Source of the DNA: a virus
Virus record (IMG/VR): IMGVR_UViG_3300032893_000001
Location: 24,183-88,182 of that record
DNA length: 64,000 nt
Direction: 5' to 3' (one strand)
Positions 24,818 through 33,380 of this stretch are shown here, piece by piece. Each line of letters starts with the position of its first letter. Positions within the stretch are counted from its first letter, which is position 1. A model generated the notes under the pieces. It was not told the DNA's origin, did no database searches, and saw nothing but the letters and a program-made list of their open reading frames with translations. Made by a program: the position numbers and the translations under genes.

Positions 24818-26230
24818 ATGGCTCACATCGAGATGCAGCTACTCAGCCGCATCGTACGAACAGGCGCCCTCGCCGCTGCCCTCGACTGGGGTATCGTCCC
24901 GAACGACTTCCGTACCACGGAAGGCCGCGGGCTGTTCGTCAACATCCTTGGCTACTGGCGTGCGAACGACACGCAGGGTGCCATCCCCGGCCCCTTTCTC
25001 ATCAAGGAGGCGTACCCGACCTTCGAATTTTGTGATGACCCGTCGATGACGACGGAGGCGCTTTGTACCGAAGTTCGAAAGAACCGTCTCGCACTCGAAA
25101 TGAAGGAGTACATCGGCAACCGTCTGGAGGACATCGACGTCGACCCGATGGGGGCACTCAACAGCCTCGTCAGCGAGTTGCAACGACTACAGAACGTCGG
25201 GTTGAAGAACTACGACTCCCACTTCGATGACGCGATGGAGGAGCTCCTTCTTCGCTACAAGAACGCCAAGGACGGCGTAGGCAACTCCTCGCTGCTCTGG
25301 CCATGGGAACCGTTCAACGAGCAGACACTCGGCATCCAAGAGGACGACTACATCGTTCTGTACGGTCGACCGAAGAGCATGAAGTCCTTCGTGTTGTCCG
25401 CGATGGCTGCGAGCGCATACGACCAGGGAAAGAAGGTGCTCGTCTACACGAAGGAGATGCCCGCTTGGCAGCTCTTCCGCCGAGTCGGAGCCTTCATCGC
25501 TCGCCTGCCATACAGCGAGCTTCGTCTTGGCCGCTTGAGCCCAGAAGACGAGCAGAAGCTCAACGATCTCTACATGATGGTCAGAGAGCAATCGAAGGCC
25601 ACGCAGGGTAGCCACAACATCATCTGCATCTCGGGACGTGACGCTCCTGCGGGTCAGGACAGCATGTCGTGGGTCCGCAGCAAGGTCGACAAGTACCAAC
25701 CAGACATCGTCTTCATCGATGGCCTGTACCTGATGAGCGCCGATGGCAAACCCGGTAAAGACCACGAGCGTGTCGCCTCGATCTCTCGAGCAGCACGCGA
25801 CATGGTCCTCGGAACGCGCATCCCGCTCGTCGCTACGATGCAAGCCAACCGCAACGCGGCGAAGCACAACAACGCGGAGCTCGACGAGATCGCGTACTCC
25901 GACGCCATCGGACAAGACGCAACGGTGGCTATTCGTTGCATCAACGATCGATCGGATGAGCATCCGACCGTGTCACTGGTCATCGGTGGCTCCCGCGAGT
26001 TCAAGCTCCACGGAGTCAAGATCAACGCGCGCCCCTGCGTCGACTTTTCATTCAACCGCGAGATGACGGAGAAGGAAATCTCCAAGGCCGCTGAGAAAGA
26101 CGCTGAGGGTGGCGAAGACGAAAAGAAGAAGAAAGCGATCACGCGGCAGCCCGTGACGAAGATGAACAAGGACAACGTTCCGACCTCCACCATCTCCGAG
26201 GTCAAGGAAAACATCAAAGACATCGTATGA
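24818..26230 (+). CDS. DnaB-family replicative helicase
   Basis: 470 residues from ATG 24818, which has AAGGAGG upstream. The C-terminal RecA fold has a Walker A of the form GRPKSMKS (183-190), with the strict GK replaced by MK but the catalytic Lys and the following Ser kept. Then follow VYTKEMP (209-215), a Walker B-like IVFIDGLYL, and the sensor region PLVATMQANRN. The N-terminal about 160 residues match the helical DnaB N-domain only loosely. In the family, hexamers travel 5' to 3' on the lagging strand. Its stop overlaps the primase gene as ATGA, a usual helicase-primase pair. The C-terminal Lys/Glu tail is a plausible partner-binding extension. Confidence 0.9.
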   Translation: MAHIEMQLLSRIVRTGALAAALDWGIVPNDFRTTEGRGLFVNILGYWRANDTQGAIPGPFLIKEAYPTFEFCDDPSMTTEALCTEVRKNRLALEMKEYIGNRLEDIDVDPMGALNSLVSELQRLQNVGLKNYDSHFDDAMEELLLRYKNAKDGVGNSSLLWPWEPFNEQTLGIQEDDYIVLYGRPKSMKSFVLSAMAASAYDQGKKVLVYTKEMPAWQLFRRVGAFIARLPYSELRLGRLSPEDEQKLNDLYMMVREQSKATQGSHNIICISGRDAPAGQDSMSWVRSKVDKYQPDIVFIDGLYLMSADGKPGKDHERVASISRAARDMVLGTRIPLVATMQANRNAAKHNNAELDEIAYSDAIGQDATVAIRCINDRSDEHPTVSLVIGGSREFKLHGVKINARPCVDFSFNREMTEKEISKAAEKDAEGGEDEKKKKAITRQPVTKMNKDNVPTSTISEVKENIKDIV

Positions 26231-27207
26231 CCATCAACACCGAAGTCCTCGACGTCGTCTCGAAGTTCCTGGACGGCGCACGACGAAGCGGCCCTGACAA
26301 CGTCATGGCCATCTGCCCCTTCCACGTGAAGGCGGAAACAGGACTTCCGGAGAAGACGCCGTCGTTCGCAATCTCGCTCACGACAGGCTTGTGGATGTGC
26401 CACGCCTGCCACGAGAAGGGGAACCTTCGAACGTTCCTGCGGGACATCGGCGTTCCCGGCAAGACGATCGACACGTTCTACAAGCCGTTGCTCGAGCAGA
26501 TCGAGGAGCGTGCAGCGCGGCAGACTCGCAAGGCTCAGCGCATCTTCAGCGGCCTGACCAGCGGTGTTCTCGAGGAGAGCAGTCTCGGTCTCTTCGAGCA
26601 TTGCCCGCTGTCCCTCCTCGAGGAGGGCTTCTCCGAAGACACGCTGAAGCACTTCGACGTCGGCTACGACACGAAGAACAACCGTATCACGTTTCCTATC
26701 CGGGACATCCTCGGGCGACTTGTCGGCATCAGTGGCAGAGCGACGATGGACGATCACCCGCGGTACAAAGTGTACTCGGAGAAGGAATACAAGGCTTGGG
26801 GACTGACGCCCATCTCCACGGACAAGAGTCACATTCTCTGGAACGCGGAGCGCGTCTACCCCGAGTCCTGGTTCGACAAGTCACCTGCCATTCTCGTGTG
26901 CGAAGGATTCAAGGCGTGCATGTGGTCATGGCAGGCCGGCTTCAAGAACACCGTAGCGCTGATGGGGTCCTTCCTTTCCCCGTACCAGCGCGCGGTACTT
27001 GAGCGCATGGGTGGTGCGGTCTACTTGTTTCTCGACAACGACGAGGCTGGACAGAAAGGAGTCATGCAGATCAGCCGACGGCTCGCCCGGACCCTGCGGG
27101 TGCGCGTCGTGCAGTACGAAGAACGTCAACCAACCGACCTGAGCCCACAACAAGTCCAAGAGGCCGTCTCGAAGGCGGTGGACTACATCGGGCCGATAGA
27201 GAGGTAA
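26227..27207 (+). CDS. DnaG-like DNA primase (CHC2 zinc finger plus Toprim)
   Basis: 326 residues. The zinc-binding motif is C30-P-F-H33 with C58-H-A-C61, as in CHC2 primases. The Toprim fold supplies the catalytic Glu in LVCEGFKAC (near 226) and Asp residues in YLFLDNDEAG (near 271). Between them the RNA polymerase-like core has HFDVGYDTKNNRITFPIRD. It is much shorter than DnaG (about 580 residues) and lacks the C-terminal helicase-binding domain, which is common in phages. It makes RNA primers for lagging-strand synthesis and is coupled to the DnaB-like gene upstream. It starts in an ATGA overlap. Confidence 0.92.
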   Translation: MTINTEVLDVVSKFLDGARRSGPDNVMAICPFHVKAETGLPEKTPSFAISLTTGLWMCHACHEKGNLRTFLRDIGVPGKTIDTFYKPLLEQIEERAARQTRKAQRIFSGLTSGVLEESSLGLFEHCPLSLLEEGFSEDTLKHFDVGYDTKNNRITFPIRDILGRLVGISGRATMDDHPRYKVYSEKEYKAWGLTPISTDKSHILWNAERVYPESWFDKSPAILVCEGFKACMWSWQAGFKNTVALMGSFLSPYQRAVLERMGGAVYLFLDNDEAGQKGVMQISRRLARTLRVRVVQYEERQPTDLSPQQVQEAVSKAVDYIGPIER

Positions 27208-27209
27208 CA

Positions 27210-28388
27210 ATGTTCGGAAAAGATCCCACCAGGCTGGGCCGTGTGCCCGCTTTCGGTGGCTCGCTCAACCAGCGCGCTACCGCTTTCAAGGACCATTCGC
27301 GTGGACCGCGCACGACCCGTGGCCGTCGCTTCAGCGACGAGTACAAGCCGCCCATGGGTCCTCACGCACTCGACGTCGGCCGCCTGCTTCCCGGCAACTA
27401 CACCGTGCAGATCGCCGGTGACGAGAAGGGCGAAAGCCTCGCAGAGGTGCAACTCGAGTTCTTCCCGTTCGTCGAGCACTTCGACGGACGCACGAACAAG
27501 TCCAGCGTCTGCTCGGGTGGTCCGCTGCACAACTTCAAGGGCAAGCGGGACGACTGCCGCGGATGCGACATGTTCTACGAGGGCCTCGGAGCACCGAAGG
27601 GGACGACGAAGCGCATGTCGAAGCGCGACATGTTCGTCTTCAACTTCTTGCACATGGCTCCGTACCACAAGGTGGAGTCGCTCGATCAGAACACGGGGCA
27701 GATCCGCGTGAACGAGCGTGGCGAGCCCTACTACGACTGGCATCCGTGCGAAGGTCGAACCTGCACGGCGTGCAAGGCCGGCAAGGAGACGAAGCACGGG
27801 CGTGTGCGCCCCTGGCCGATGGGGTACTCGCACTTCAACACGCTGATCGAGGCGTACAACCCGCTCGTGGGCAACTCGTGCGCAAGCTGCGGCACCAAGA
27901 ACAGCATCCGGTCCATCGCCTGGGTGTGCCCCGTCGAAGGCTGCGGCGAGGCGATCATCGACCTCTCGACCACCACCATGACCGACGCGGACATCGCGAA
28001 GATCGTGATGCGAGAAATCGAGTGCCCGGCCTGCAAGAACCGAGTGATGGCGCAGGAGATGTACGAGTGCACCGCATGCGGCAATGCGCGCCGTGCCTCG
28101 ATCTTCGACGTCAACATCCACGTTCAGCGCATCAACAACTCGAAGGAGGGGGGCAACCAGACGACGCTCATGGTGACGGACTGGTCACACCCCTGCCCGA
28201 TCGATCCATCGTTCACGGAGATCGCAAAGCCGCTGCCTCTCGACAAGATGTACGCTCCGACGCCCCTCGAGGTGCAGGATCGTCTCTTCGAGGCGCAGGG
28301 CGCAGGACCCGTCACGAACCAGGGGTACCGCCCGTACGGCGGCGGACAACCCGTCGGTGGACCGCAGGGACCCAACTACGGACACTGA
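27210..28388 (+). CDS. Zinc-ribbon protein, candidate single-stranded DNA-binding protein
   Basis: 392 residues between primase and DNA polymerase, the usual site of a ssDNA-binding or loading protein. The N-terminus is basic with Arg/Gly (GPRTTRGRRF), followed by a beta-rich, OB-like region (GNYTVQIAGDEKGESLAEV). Several Cys pairs (CRGC, CTAC, CASC, CPVEGC, CPAC, CTAC) give two or three zinc ribbons. The C-terminus is Gly/Pro/Gln-rich (GGGQPVGGPQG), like the tail of many SSB proteins. T4 gp32 also contains zinc, but sequence identity to it is not apparent. The assignment rests on context and composition. A terminator directly follows. Confidence 0.6.
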   Translation: MFGKDPTRLGRVPAFGGSLNQRATAFKDHSRGPRTTRGRRFSDEYKPPMGPHALDVGRLLPGNYTVQIAGDEKGESLAEVQLEFFPFVEHFDGRTNKSSVCSGGPLHNFKGKRDDCRGCDMFYEGLGAPKGTTKRMSKRDMFVFNFLHMAPYHKVESLDQNTGQIRVNERGEPYYDWHPCEGRTCTACKAGKETKHGRVRPWPMGYSHFNTLIEAYNPLVGNSCASCGTKNSIRSIAWVCPVEGCGEAIIDLSTTTMTDADIAKIVMREIECPACKNRVMAQEMYECTACGNARRASIFDVNIHVQRINNSKEGGNQTTLMVTDWSHPCPIDPSFTEIAKPLPLDKMYAPTPLEVQDRLFEAQGAGPVTNQGYRPYGGGQPVGGPQGPNYGH

Positions 28389-28396
28389 GCACAACG

Positions 28397-28429
28397 AGCC
28401 CGCGCTGAGGAATCGGCGCGGGCTTTTTT
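28397..28429 (+). terminator. Rho-independent terminator after the zinc-ribbon gene
   Basis: AGCCCGCGC and GCGCGGGCT form a 9-bp stem around a 10-base loop, then TTTTTTC. The DNA polymerase gene begins 16 bases later with CTGGAGG. No obvious promoter lies between, so read-through may set the polymerase level. Confidence 0.88.
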
Positions 28430-28444
28430 CTTTCTGGAGGATGA

Positions 28445-30394
28445 ATGGCCTGGAACATCTCGATGCCAGACGCCGAGTGGTACACCTCGGAGACCGATCG
28501 ACGAGCGCTGATGCAGATCGTGCAAGAGGTGAAAGAGAAGAGTGTCGTTGCGATCGACACCGAGACGACCGGCCGCAACTACATGCGGGACATCCCGTTG
28601 TACTGGTCGATCTCCTACGAGACGGACATGCCCGGCCGCTTCCGTCGCATTTGCATGCGCTCCGACACGATGCAGTTCTTCCGCGAGTCCTTCAAGGACG
28701 AGAAGAAGGAGTGGGTCTTCGCGAACGCGAAGTACGACATGCACATGTTGTACAACGTCGGCATCGAGTTGAAGGGCACGATCTGCGACACCCAGGTCAT
28801 GCACGCGCTGCTCTATGAAGAGGAAAGCCACTCGCTCGAGAACATGGCCCGCCAAGTCCTGGGGTGGACATGGAAGGACGACTTCAAGACTGGCTTCAAG
28901 AAGGAAGGCCCGAAGGCGTTCCTCACGCGTCTCGAACAAGAAGACGTAGGTCGTCTTGCCGAATACGCTTCGAACGACGCGTACGGCACCCTCTTCATCC
29001 GCAACAAGCTGAAGAAGGAGCTCGAGGAAGCTATCACCTGGAGCCTCTACCCCGAGTTGTACGACACGCTGCACGACGTCTTCTACAAGATCGAGTCGCC
29101 GTTCACGCGGGTGCTCTGGAAGTGCGAACGCAACGGATTCTTCATCGACGAGGAGTACCTGAAGGCTGCCGACGTTCCCGTGACCGCGGAGCTCCAAAGA
29201 ATCGAACGAGAGATCGTGAAGATGGTCGGGCGGCCCTTCAACACCAACAGCTCGATGCAGCTTCGCCAGTACTTCTTCGAGGAAAAGAAGTACCGTCCCC
29301 TGAAGCTCACCAAGGGGGGCAAGACAGGAAAGAAAGAGCCGTCGACGGACTTCGACACGCTCGAGTTTCTAGCGGGCGAGTACCGAGACCCGGTTGCGGA
29401 GCTGATGCTCAAACAGCGTGACCTCAGCAAGCTGAAGGGCACGTACATCGACGGCATCCGTGACCACCTCGACCAGTGGGGGCGCGTTCACTACAAGTTC
29501 AACCAAGACGTCGCGCGAACTGGTCGTCTTTCCTCTTCGGAGATCAACTGCCAGAACATCCCGCGCCCCGACACGGACAAGTACCGCATCCGCCGTGCGT
29601 TCATCTCAGAGCCGGGGAACAACCTGATCGTCGCCGACTACGAGCAGCTCGAGATGCGTCTGCTGGCTGCCGCGGCCCTCGAGAAGGACATGATCGACAT
29701 CTTCCTCAAGGGATGGGACATCCACATGGGCAACGCCTCGCTCGTGTTCAACATCCCGTACGAAGACCTGGAGAAGGCCAAGAAGGTCGACAAGAAGGTC
29801 AAAGCCGGCGAGCTGCCCGAGGCGGAGATGACGGACTACTACCGCAAGTGCCTGGAGGCGAGGCAGCACGTCAAGACCATCGGCTTCGGTCTCAACTACG
29901 GCATGAAGGAGAAGAAGCTCGCCAACGACCTGCGTATCACGAAGGAAGAGGCCATCAACCTGATCAACAGGTACATGGACCGCTACCCTGCGGTGAAGAA
30001 GTTCTACGCGGACAGCATCGGCGTTGTACGGCAAACGGGGTACGCGTACACGCTGTTGGGACGTCGTCGCTTCCTGCCCGAGATCAACTCCACGCAGAAC
30101 GACATCCGCTGGCGTGCAGAGCGGCAAGCATCCAACGTTCCGATCCAGGGCACTGCGGCTGACGTCGTGAAGATGGCCATGATTCTCTGCGATCAAGCCA
30201 ACCTCGTCGACGAGTACGGCTTCCACATGCTGCTTCAGGTTCACGACGAGCTCGCCTTCGAAGGTCCAGAGGAGACGACGGAGGAGTGCCTGAAGGTCAT
30301 CAAGGAGATCATGGAGGACTCGCTGCCGACCAAGCTCGCGGTTCCACTCGAGGTCTCCATCGGTAAGGGCAAAAGCTGGATGGATGCGAAGTGA
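28445..30394 (+). CDS. Family A DNA polymerase with 3'-5' exonuclease domain
   Basis: 649 residues. The exonuclease domain opens with DTETTG (D38, E40). The polymerase domain has motif A ADYEQLEMR (D398; the usual form is DYSQIELR), motif B RQHVKTIGFGLNYG with the conserved Arg, Lys, Phe and Tyr-Gly, and motif C QVHDELAF (D601). The 5' nuclease domain of bacterial Pol I is absent, as in most phage enzymes. In motif A the residue after DY is Glu instead of Ser, and IE is LE; the metal-binding Asp is kept. The enzyme would be the phage replicase. ATG 28445 follows CTGGAGG. Its stop overlaps the HU-like gene start (GTGA). Confidence 0.96.
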   Translation: MAWNISMPDAEWYTSETDRRALMQIVQEVKEKSVVAIDTETTGRNYMRDIPLYWSISYETDMPGRFRRICMRSDTMQFFRESFKDEKKEWVFANAKYDMHMLYNVGIELKGTICDTQVMHALLYEEESHSLENMARQVLGWTWKDDFKTGFKKEGPKAFLTRLEQEDVGRLAEYASNDAYGTLFIRNKLKKELEEAITWSLYPELYDTLHDVFYKIESPFTRVLWKCERNGFFIDEEYLKAADVPVTAELQRIEREIVKMVGRPFNTNSSMQLRQYFFEEKKYRPLKLTKGGKTGKKEPSTDFDTLEFLAGEYRDPVAELMLKQRDLSKLKGTYIDGIRDHLDQWGRVHYKFNQDVARTGRLSSSEINCQNIPRPDTDKYRIRRAFISEPGNNLIVADYEQLEMRLLAAAALEKDMIDIFLKGWDIHMGNASLVFNIPYEDLEKAKKVDKKVKAGELPEAEMTDYYRKCLEARQHVKTIGFGLNYGMKEKKLANDLRITKEEAINLINRYMDRYPAVKKFYADSIGVVRQTGYAYTLLGRRRFLPEINSTQNDIRWRAERQASNVPIQGTAADVVKMAMILCDQANLVDEYGFHMLLQVHDELAFEGPEETTEECLKVIKEIMEDSLPTKLAVPLEVSIGKGKSWMDAK

Positions 30395-30819
30395 ACAAGA
30401 AGCAACTCGACCAGCGCATCGCAGCCGTGACGAACTACTCCACGCAGGAAGTTGCGGCGATCACCTCGACGTTCTTGAGGCTGATCGTCCACGACCTCCT
30501 GCGTGGAGAACGCGTCTATCTGCCTACCCTCGGGAAGTTTCGAATGAAGGGCGAAGTCACCGCGTTGCGGGTATCCTTCTCTCGTTCGAAGAACTTCAAA
30601 AAGAACCTCCAGGAGCACCTGGGGCAACACGGAGCGAGACCCATGCAGAAGTACGGCGTAGACGAGACCACGGGGCAGGACCAAGAGAAGCTCGAGAAGC
30701 GAGCTGCCCAGGGTTGCCCGATGTGCGGCGGCAAGGTGGAGAGGCAGGGCAACCTGTTGATTTGCTCGAGCTGCGGCACCCAGCCCTTCGAGGGCATCCC
30801 CGGCACCGGTAGCAAGTAG
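30391..30819 (+). CDS. HU/IHF-like DNA-binding domain fused to a zinc ribbon
   Basis: 142 residues. Residues 1-55 match the HU/IHF N-terminal fold: MNKKQLDQRIAAVTNYS, then helix-loop VAAITSTFLRLIVHDLLRG and the strand ERVYLPTLGKFRM. The normal HU beta arm and C-terminus are replaced by a linker and a zinc ribbon with C109/C112 (CPMC) and C125/C128 (CSSC). HU-like proteins bend or coat DNA, and the ribbon could add protein or nucleic-acid contacts. It starts at GTG, overlapping the polymerase stop as GTGA. I know no standard family with this arrangement, but I cannot search for one. It could be a nucleoid-like or polymerase accessory protein. Confidence 0.75.
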   Translation: MNKKQLDQRIAAVTNYSTQEVAAITSTFLRLIVHDLLRGERVYLPTLGKFRMKGEVTALRVSFSRSKNFKKNLQEHLGQHGARPMQKYGVDETTGQDQEKLEKRAAQGCPMCGGKVERQGNLLICSSCGTQPFEGIPGTGSK

Positions 30820-30844
30820 CTCGAGCGAGAAGGAACAAGACTGC

Positions 30845-30887
30845 CGCAGACACCCCGCTACACCTGGGGGTGTCGAGCTGCGCTTTT
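30845..30887 (+). terminator. Terminator-like hairpin before the recA-like gene
   Basis: An inner stem ACACCCC/GGGGTGT with a 10-base loop is extended by CGCAG/CTGCG across a four-base bulge, then CTTTT. The T run is short, so partial termination is likelier than full. It sits in the 83-base gap before the recombinase gene. Confidence 0.5.
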
Positions 30888-30902
30888 GCCCAAAGGAAGA
30901 TC

Positions 30903-32108
30903 ATGAGCAAGAAAGACGACATCCTCGAGAAGAAGAAGCGCATCAACGCGCTCGTGAACAAGATCAACGCCAAGGCCAAGAACAAGGTCGTTTGCTTCGC
31001 CAGCGAAGTACCGAACCCCTACATCCTTCGCTACCCCACGGGGTGCATGCAGCTCGACATCGATCTTGGAGGCGGCTTCCCCGCCGGCGGCATGAGCGTC
31101 ATCTCCGGACCGGACGGCGCCGGCAAAACGATGCTGCTCTACCGCACGATGGCGATGCACCAACGCATCTTCGGGAACGCGTCGGCGATCGCTCTCGCTC
31201 CCATCGAGTTCCTCCCCGACTACTTCTTCATGCGCCACTGCGGCGTCGACATCGCCATTCCGGACGAGATGATCGACCAAGCGCAAGAGATCCGAGAAGG
31301 TCGAGGGCTTCCTCTCTACACGAAGGAGGAGATCAAGTCCTTCAAGTCGCAGACCGGCGAGTTCTTCATCATCCGCGGGGACACCGGCGAGAAGGTGCTG
31401 GACATCATCCTCGACTGCTTCGCATCCAAGGAGTTCGGCATCATCGGCATCGACTCCATCAACTCCTTCCAAAGCGGCGCAGAAGCCGGAACGGAGAGCC
31501 TCGAGGACAACGTGCAACAGGCTGCGAGCGCGAGCGTTCTCACGCGCTTCACCAAGCGGTACCACCCGTTGACGCTCGGAATCGAAGGCGTCAACCACAC
31601 CGCGATCTTGGCCACGGGACAAGTCCGCGCCAACCGTGACCGCGCCAACGCGCCGTCGGCGATGCAGAAGTACATCAAGCAGTACCAAGAGGTGATGCCC
31701 TGGGCGATTCGTCACGCTGCGCTGCTGCGTGTGCTCATCTGGCCGGGTGAGAAGCTCCGCCAGAAGAGCGGCGAGAACAAAGGCGAGCAGCTCGGACGCA
31801 CGCTTCAGTGGGACATCAGCAAGGGCAAGGCGGGCACGCACGACGGCATTCGTGGAGAAGCCGACTTCACCTACGAGCGTCTCTTGGATGACTACCACAC
31901 GATCGTCCAAGCCGGTGTCTCGCAAGGCGTCATCCGAGAAAAGGCGGGCATGCTGTCCGTCGTACGCAAGGAAGATGGAGCGATCCTGCGCGAGAAGATC
32001 CCCGGCGTCGATACCTTCGTCAAAGACTTGCAGTCGAACGTCGAGTTCGAACTCGCAGTTCGACAGGAGATCTTGGCGGCTGCGGGGCACCTGTGCACCT
32101 ACCGCTGA
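30903..32108 (+). CDS. RecA/UvsX-type recombinase
   Basis: 401 residues from ATG 30903 (AAAGGAAGATC upstream). The Walker A is GPDGAGKT (69-76), the Walker B-like segment IIGIDSINSF, and the L1/L2 loops lie around DNVQQAASASVLTRF and ILATGQVRANRDR. The core fits phage RecA family strand-exchange proteins, which form filaments on ssDNA. It is longer than RecA (about 350), with a charged C-terminal domain. The first Lys-rich helix (MSKKDDILEKKKR) resembles the RecA N-terminal helix. Neighbours are a junction resolvase-like nuclease and a Cas4-like exonuclease, consistent with a phage recombination module. Confidence 0.92.
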   Translation: MSKKDDILEKKKRINALVNKINAKAKNKVVCFASEVPNPYILRYPTGCMQLDIDLGGGFPAGGMSVISGPDGAGKTMLLYRTMAMHQRIFGNASAIALAPIEFLPDYFFMRHCGVDIAIPDEMIDQAQEIREGRGLPLYTKEEIKSFKSQTGEFFIIRGDTGEKVLDIILDCFASKEFGIIGIDSINSFQSGAEAGTESLEDNVQQAASASVLTRFTKRYHPLTLGIEGVNHTAILATGQVRANRDRANAPSAMQKYIKQYQEVMPWAIRHAALLRVLIWPGEKLRQKSGENKGEQLGRTLQWDISKGKAGTHDGIRGEADFTYERLLDDYHTIVQAGVSQGVIREKAGMLSVVRKEDGAILREKIPGVDTFVKDLQSNVEFELAVRQEILAAAGHLCTYR

Positions 32109-32587
32109 CCGTTCGGCTCGACAAGCAACCCGACGGCGTCTACGTGGACGTCGTCGGGGAGGGCGTCCAAGACCGCATCGGACCGTTCAACGTCAACGAC
32201 CCGAGCCAACTTCTTCAGGCAGTGCTCTCCCGACCAGAACAAGAGGGGCTTGGCACACCGTCACGACGCATGCTGAAACGCGCGCGCCGCACCGAGAAGG
32301 GGATCGCGGAGGACGTCGGGGGCAAGCAACAAAAGAACTCCGGCGCACTGCCCTGGGCCAAAGGAGACGTTCGAAAGAAGGGAGAGCTCAGGATCGAGTC
32401 CAAGACCACGCGATCGAAGCAGTACACCGTCACACGACGGGAGCTCGACAAGATTCGTGGCGAGTGTGGCCTTGGCGAGAAGCCAGCCTTCGTCATCACG
32501 TTCGTCAACAGAGGCACCCTTCGAGAAGAAGACAAGTGGGTGCTCATCCCCTACGAGGACTGGCGTGCAACTCACAAAAATCGCTGA
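32093..32587 (+). CDS. PD-(D/E)XK Hjc/RecU-like Holliday-junction nuclease
   Basis: 164 residues, starting at GTG 32093 and overlapping the recombinase by 16 bases. Residues 67-115 have the nuclease core: E73 (EKGIAEDVGG), then SGALPWAKGDV with D92, then IESKTTRSK with E102-x-K104. This is the order found in archaeal Hjc and related phage enzymes, E/SGA/KGD/E-x-K. Such nucleases cut four-way junctions. The N-terminal about 65 residues are unassigned. A RusA-like enzyme is also encoded 4 kb downstream, so the two may act on different structures or one may be redundant. The ribosome-binding site for GTG is weak. Confidence 0.75.
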   Translation: MHLPLTVRLDKQPDGVYVDVVGEGVQDRIGPFNVNDPSQLLQAVLSRPEQEGLGTPSRRMLKRARRTEKGIAEDVGGKQQKNSGALPWAKGDVRKKGELRIESKTTRSKQYTVTRRELDKIRGECGLGEKPAFVITFVNRGTLREEDKWVLIPYEDWRATHKNR

Positions 32588-33371
32588 TCTTCAGCAGCCT
32601 GGCGTCGCTCTGATGGAACAACAGGCGATGCAACTCGGACGGATCTTCGAGGACTTCCTCGAGAACTACCCGGACGACAGCCACACCCGAGCCGCAGGCA
32701 TCCATGCATCCGAGCTCTGCACGTGCAAACGGCAGGTGGTCTACTCGCTCTTCAACACAGAGAAGAAGGGAGCAGTTCCACTGCCCTTCCGCAAGCGGTT
32801 CAACGTAGGTCATGCAATCCACAGCATGCTCCAGAAGGACTTCGACCTGATGTCGAGGCACAGTCGAGGCAAGCTGCACTTCCAAGAAGAAGTGTCCGTC
32901 AACGACACTGAGATCGCCAAGCGGCTCTGCATCACGTCGAGCTGCGATGGCGTCTTCACCTTCTACGATGACACCGCATCCCCCATTCTTCGCGTCGGGC
33001 TCGAGATCAAGTCGGCTTCTCCCGACGACTTCGACAAGCTCAAGAAGCCGAAGGAGAAACATGTCGAGCAGGCGCACGTCTACATGGCGTGCCTCGACTT
33101 GCCGCTGATGTGGTTCTTGTACTGGAACAAGGGCAACCAGAACATGACGCCGTCGGTGACTCCGTTCCTCATTCGCTTCAACGAGAGGCTGTGGGGCAGT
33201 CTCGAGCAGCGCGCGAAAGAGTGCCTCGAGATGGCGGACAAGGAGGAGCTACCCGAAAGAGAGGAAGGGCAGCACTGCCGGTGGTGCAAGTACGCCTGGA
33301 CGTGCAACCCGACAACCGTGACACCGCAACGACAGAACAGGCGGCCGCAACCGATTCTCGGCCGCAGATAG
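32565..33371 (+). CDS. Cas4/AddB-like PD-(D/E)XK exonuclease with Fe-S cysteines
   Basis: 268 residues from GTG 32565, preceded by GAGGA; an ATG at 32613 is the alternative. The catalytic core has H83/H86 in GHAIH, D128 in CDGV, E147-I-K149, and Q169 in VEQAHVYM. Cys52 or Cys54 near the start and C238, C241 and C247 near the end (CRWCKYAWTC) match the Cas4/AddB layout that holds a 4Fe-4S cluster around the nuclease. In phages such proteins act as 5'-3' exonucleases in recombination. It overlaps the Hjc-like gene by 23 bases. It is not tied to CRISPR; no array or other cas gene is present. Confidence 0.82.
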   Translation: MQLTKIADLQQPGVALMEQQAMQLGRIFEDFLENYPDDSHTRAAGIHASELCTCKRQVVYSLFNTEKKGAVPLPFRKRFNVGHAIHSMLQKDFDLMSRHSRGKLHFQEEVSVNDTEIAKRLCITSSCDGVFTFYDDTASPILRVGLEIKSASPDDFDKLKKPKEKHVEQAHVYMACLDLPLMWFLYWNKGNQNMTPSVTPFLIRFNERLWGSLEQRAKECLEMADKEELPEREEGQHCRWCKYAWTCNPTTVTPQRQNRRPQPILGRR

Positions 33372-33380
33372 AGAGGAGAG

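Noticed and set aside
32565-33371. Part of a CRISPR-Cas system (Cas4)
   Set aside because: No array, Cas1 or Cas2 is present; Cas4-like exonucleases are common in phage recombination modules.
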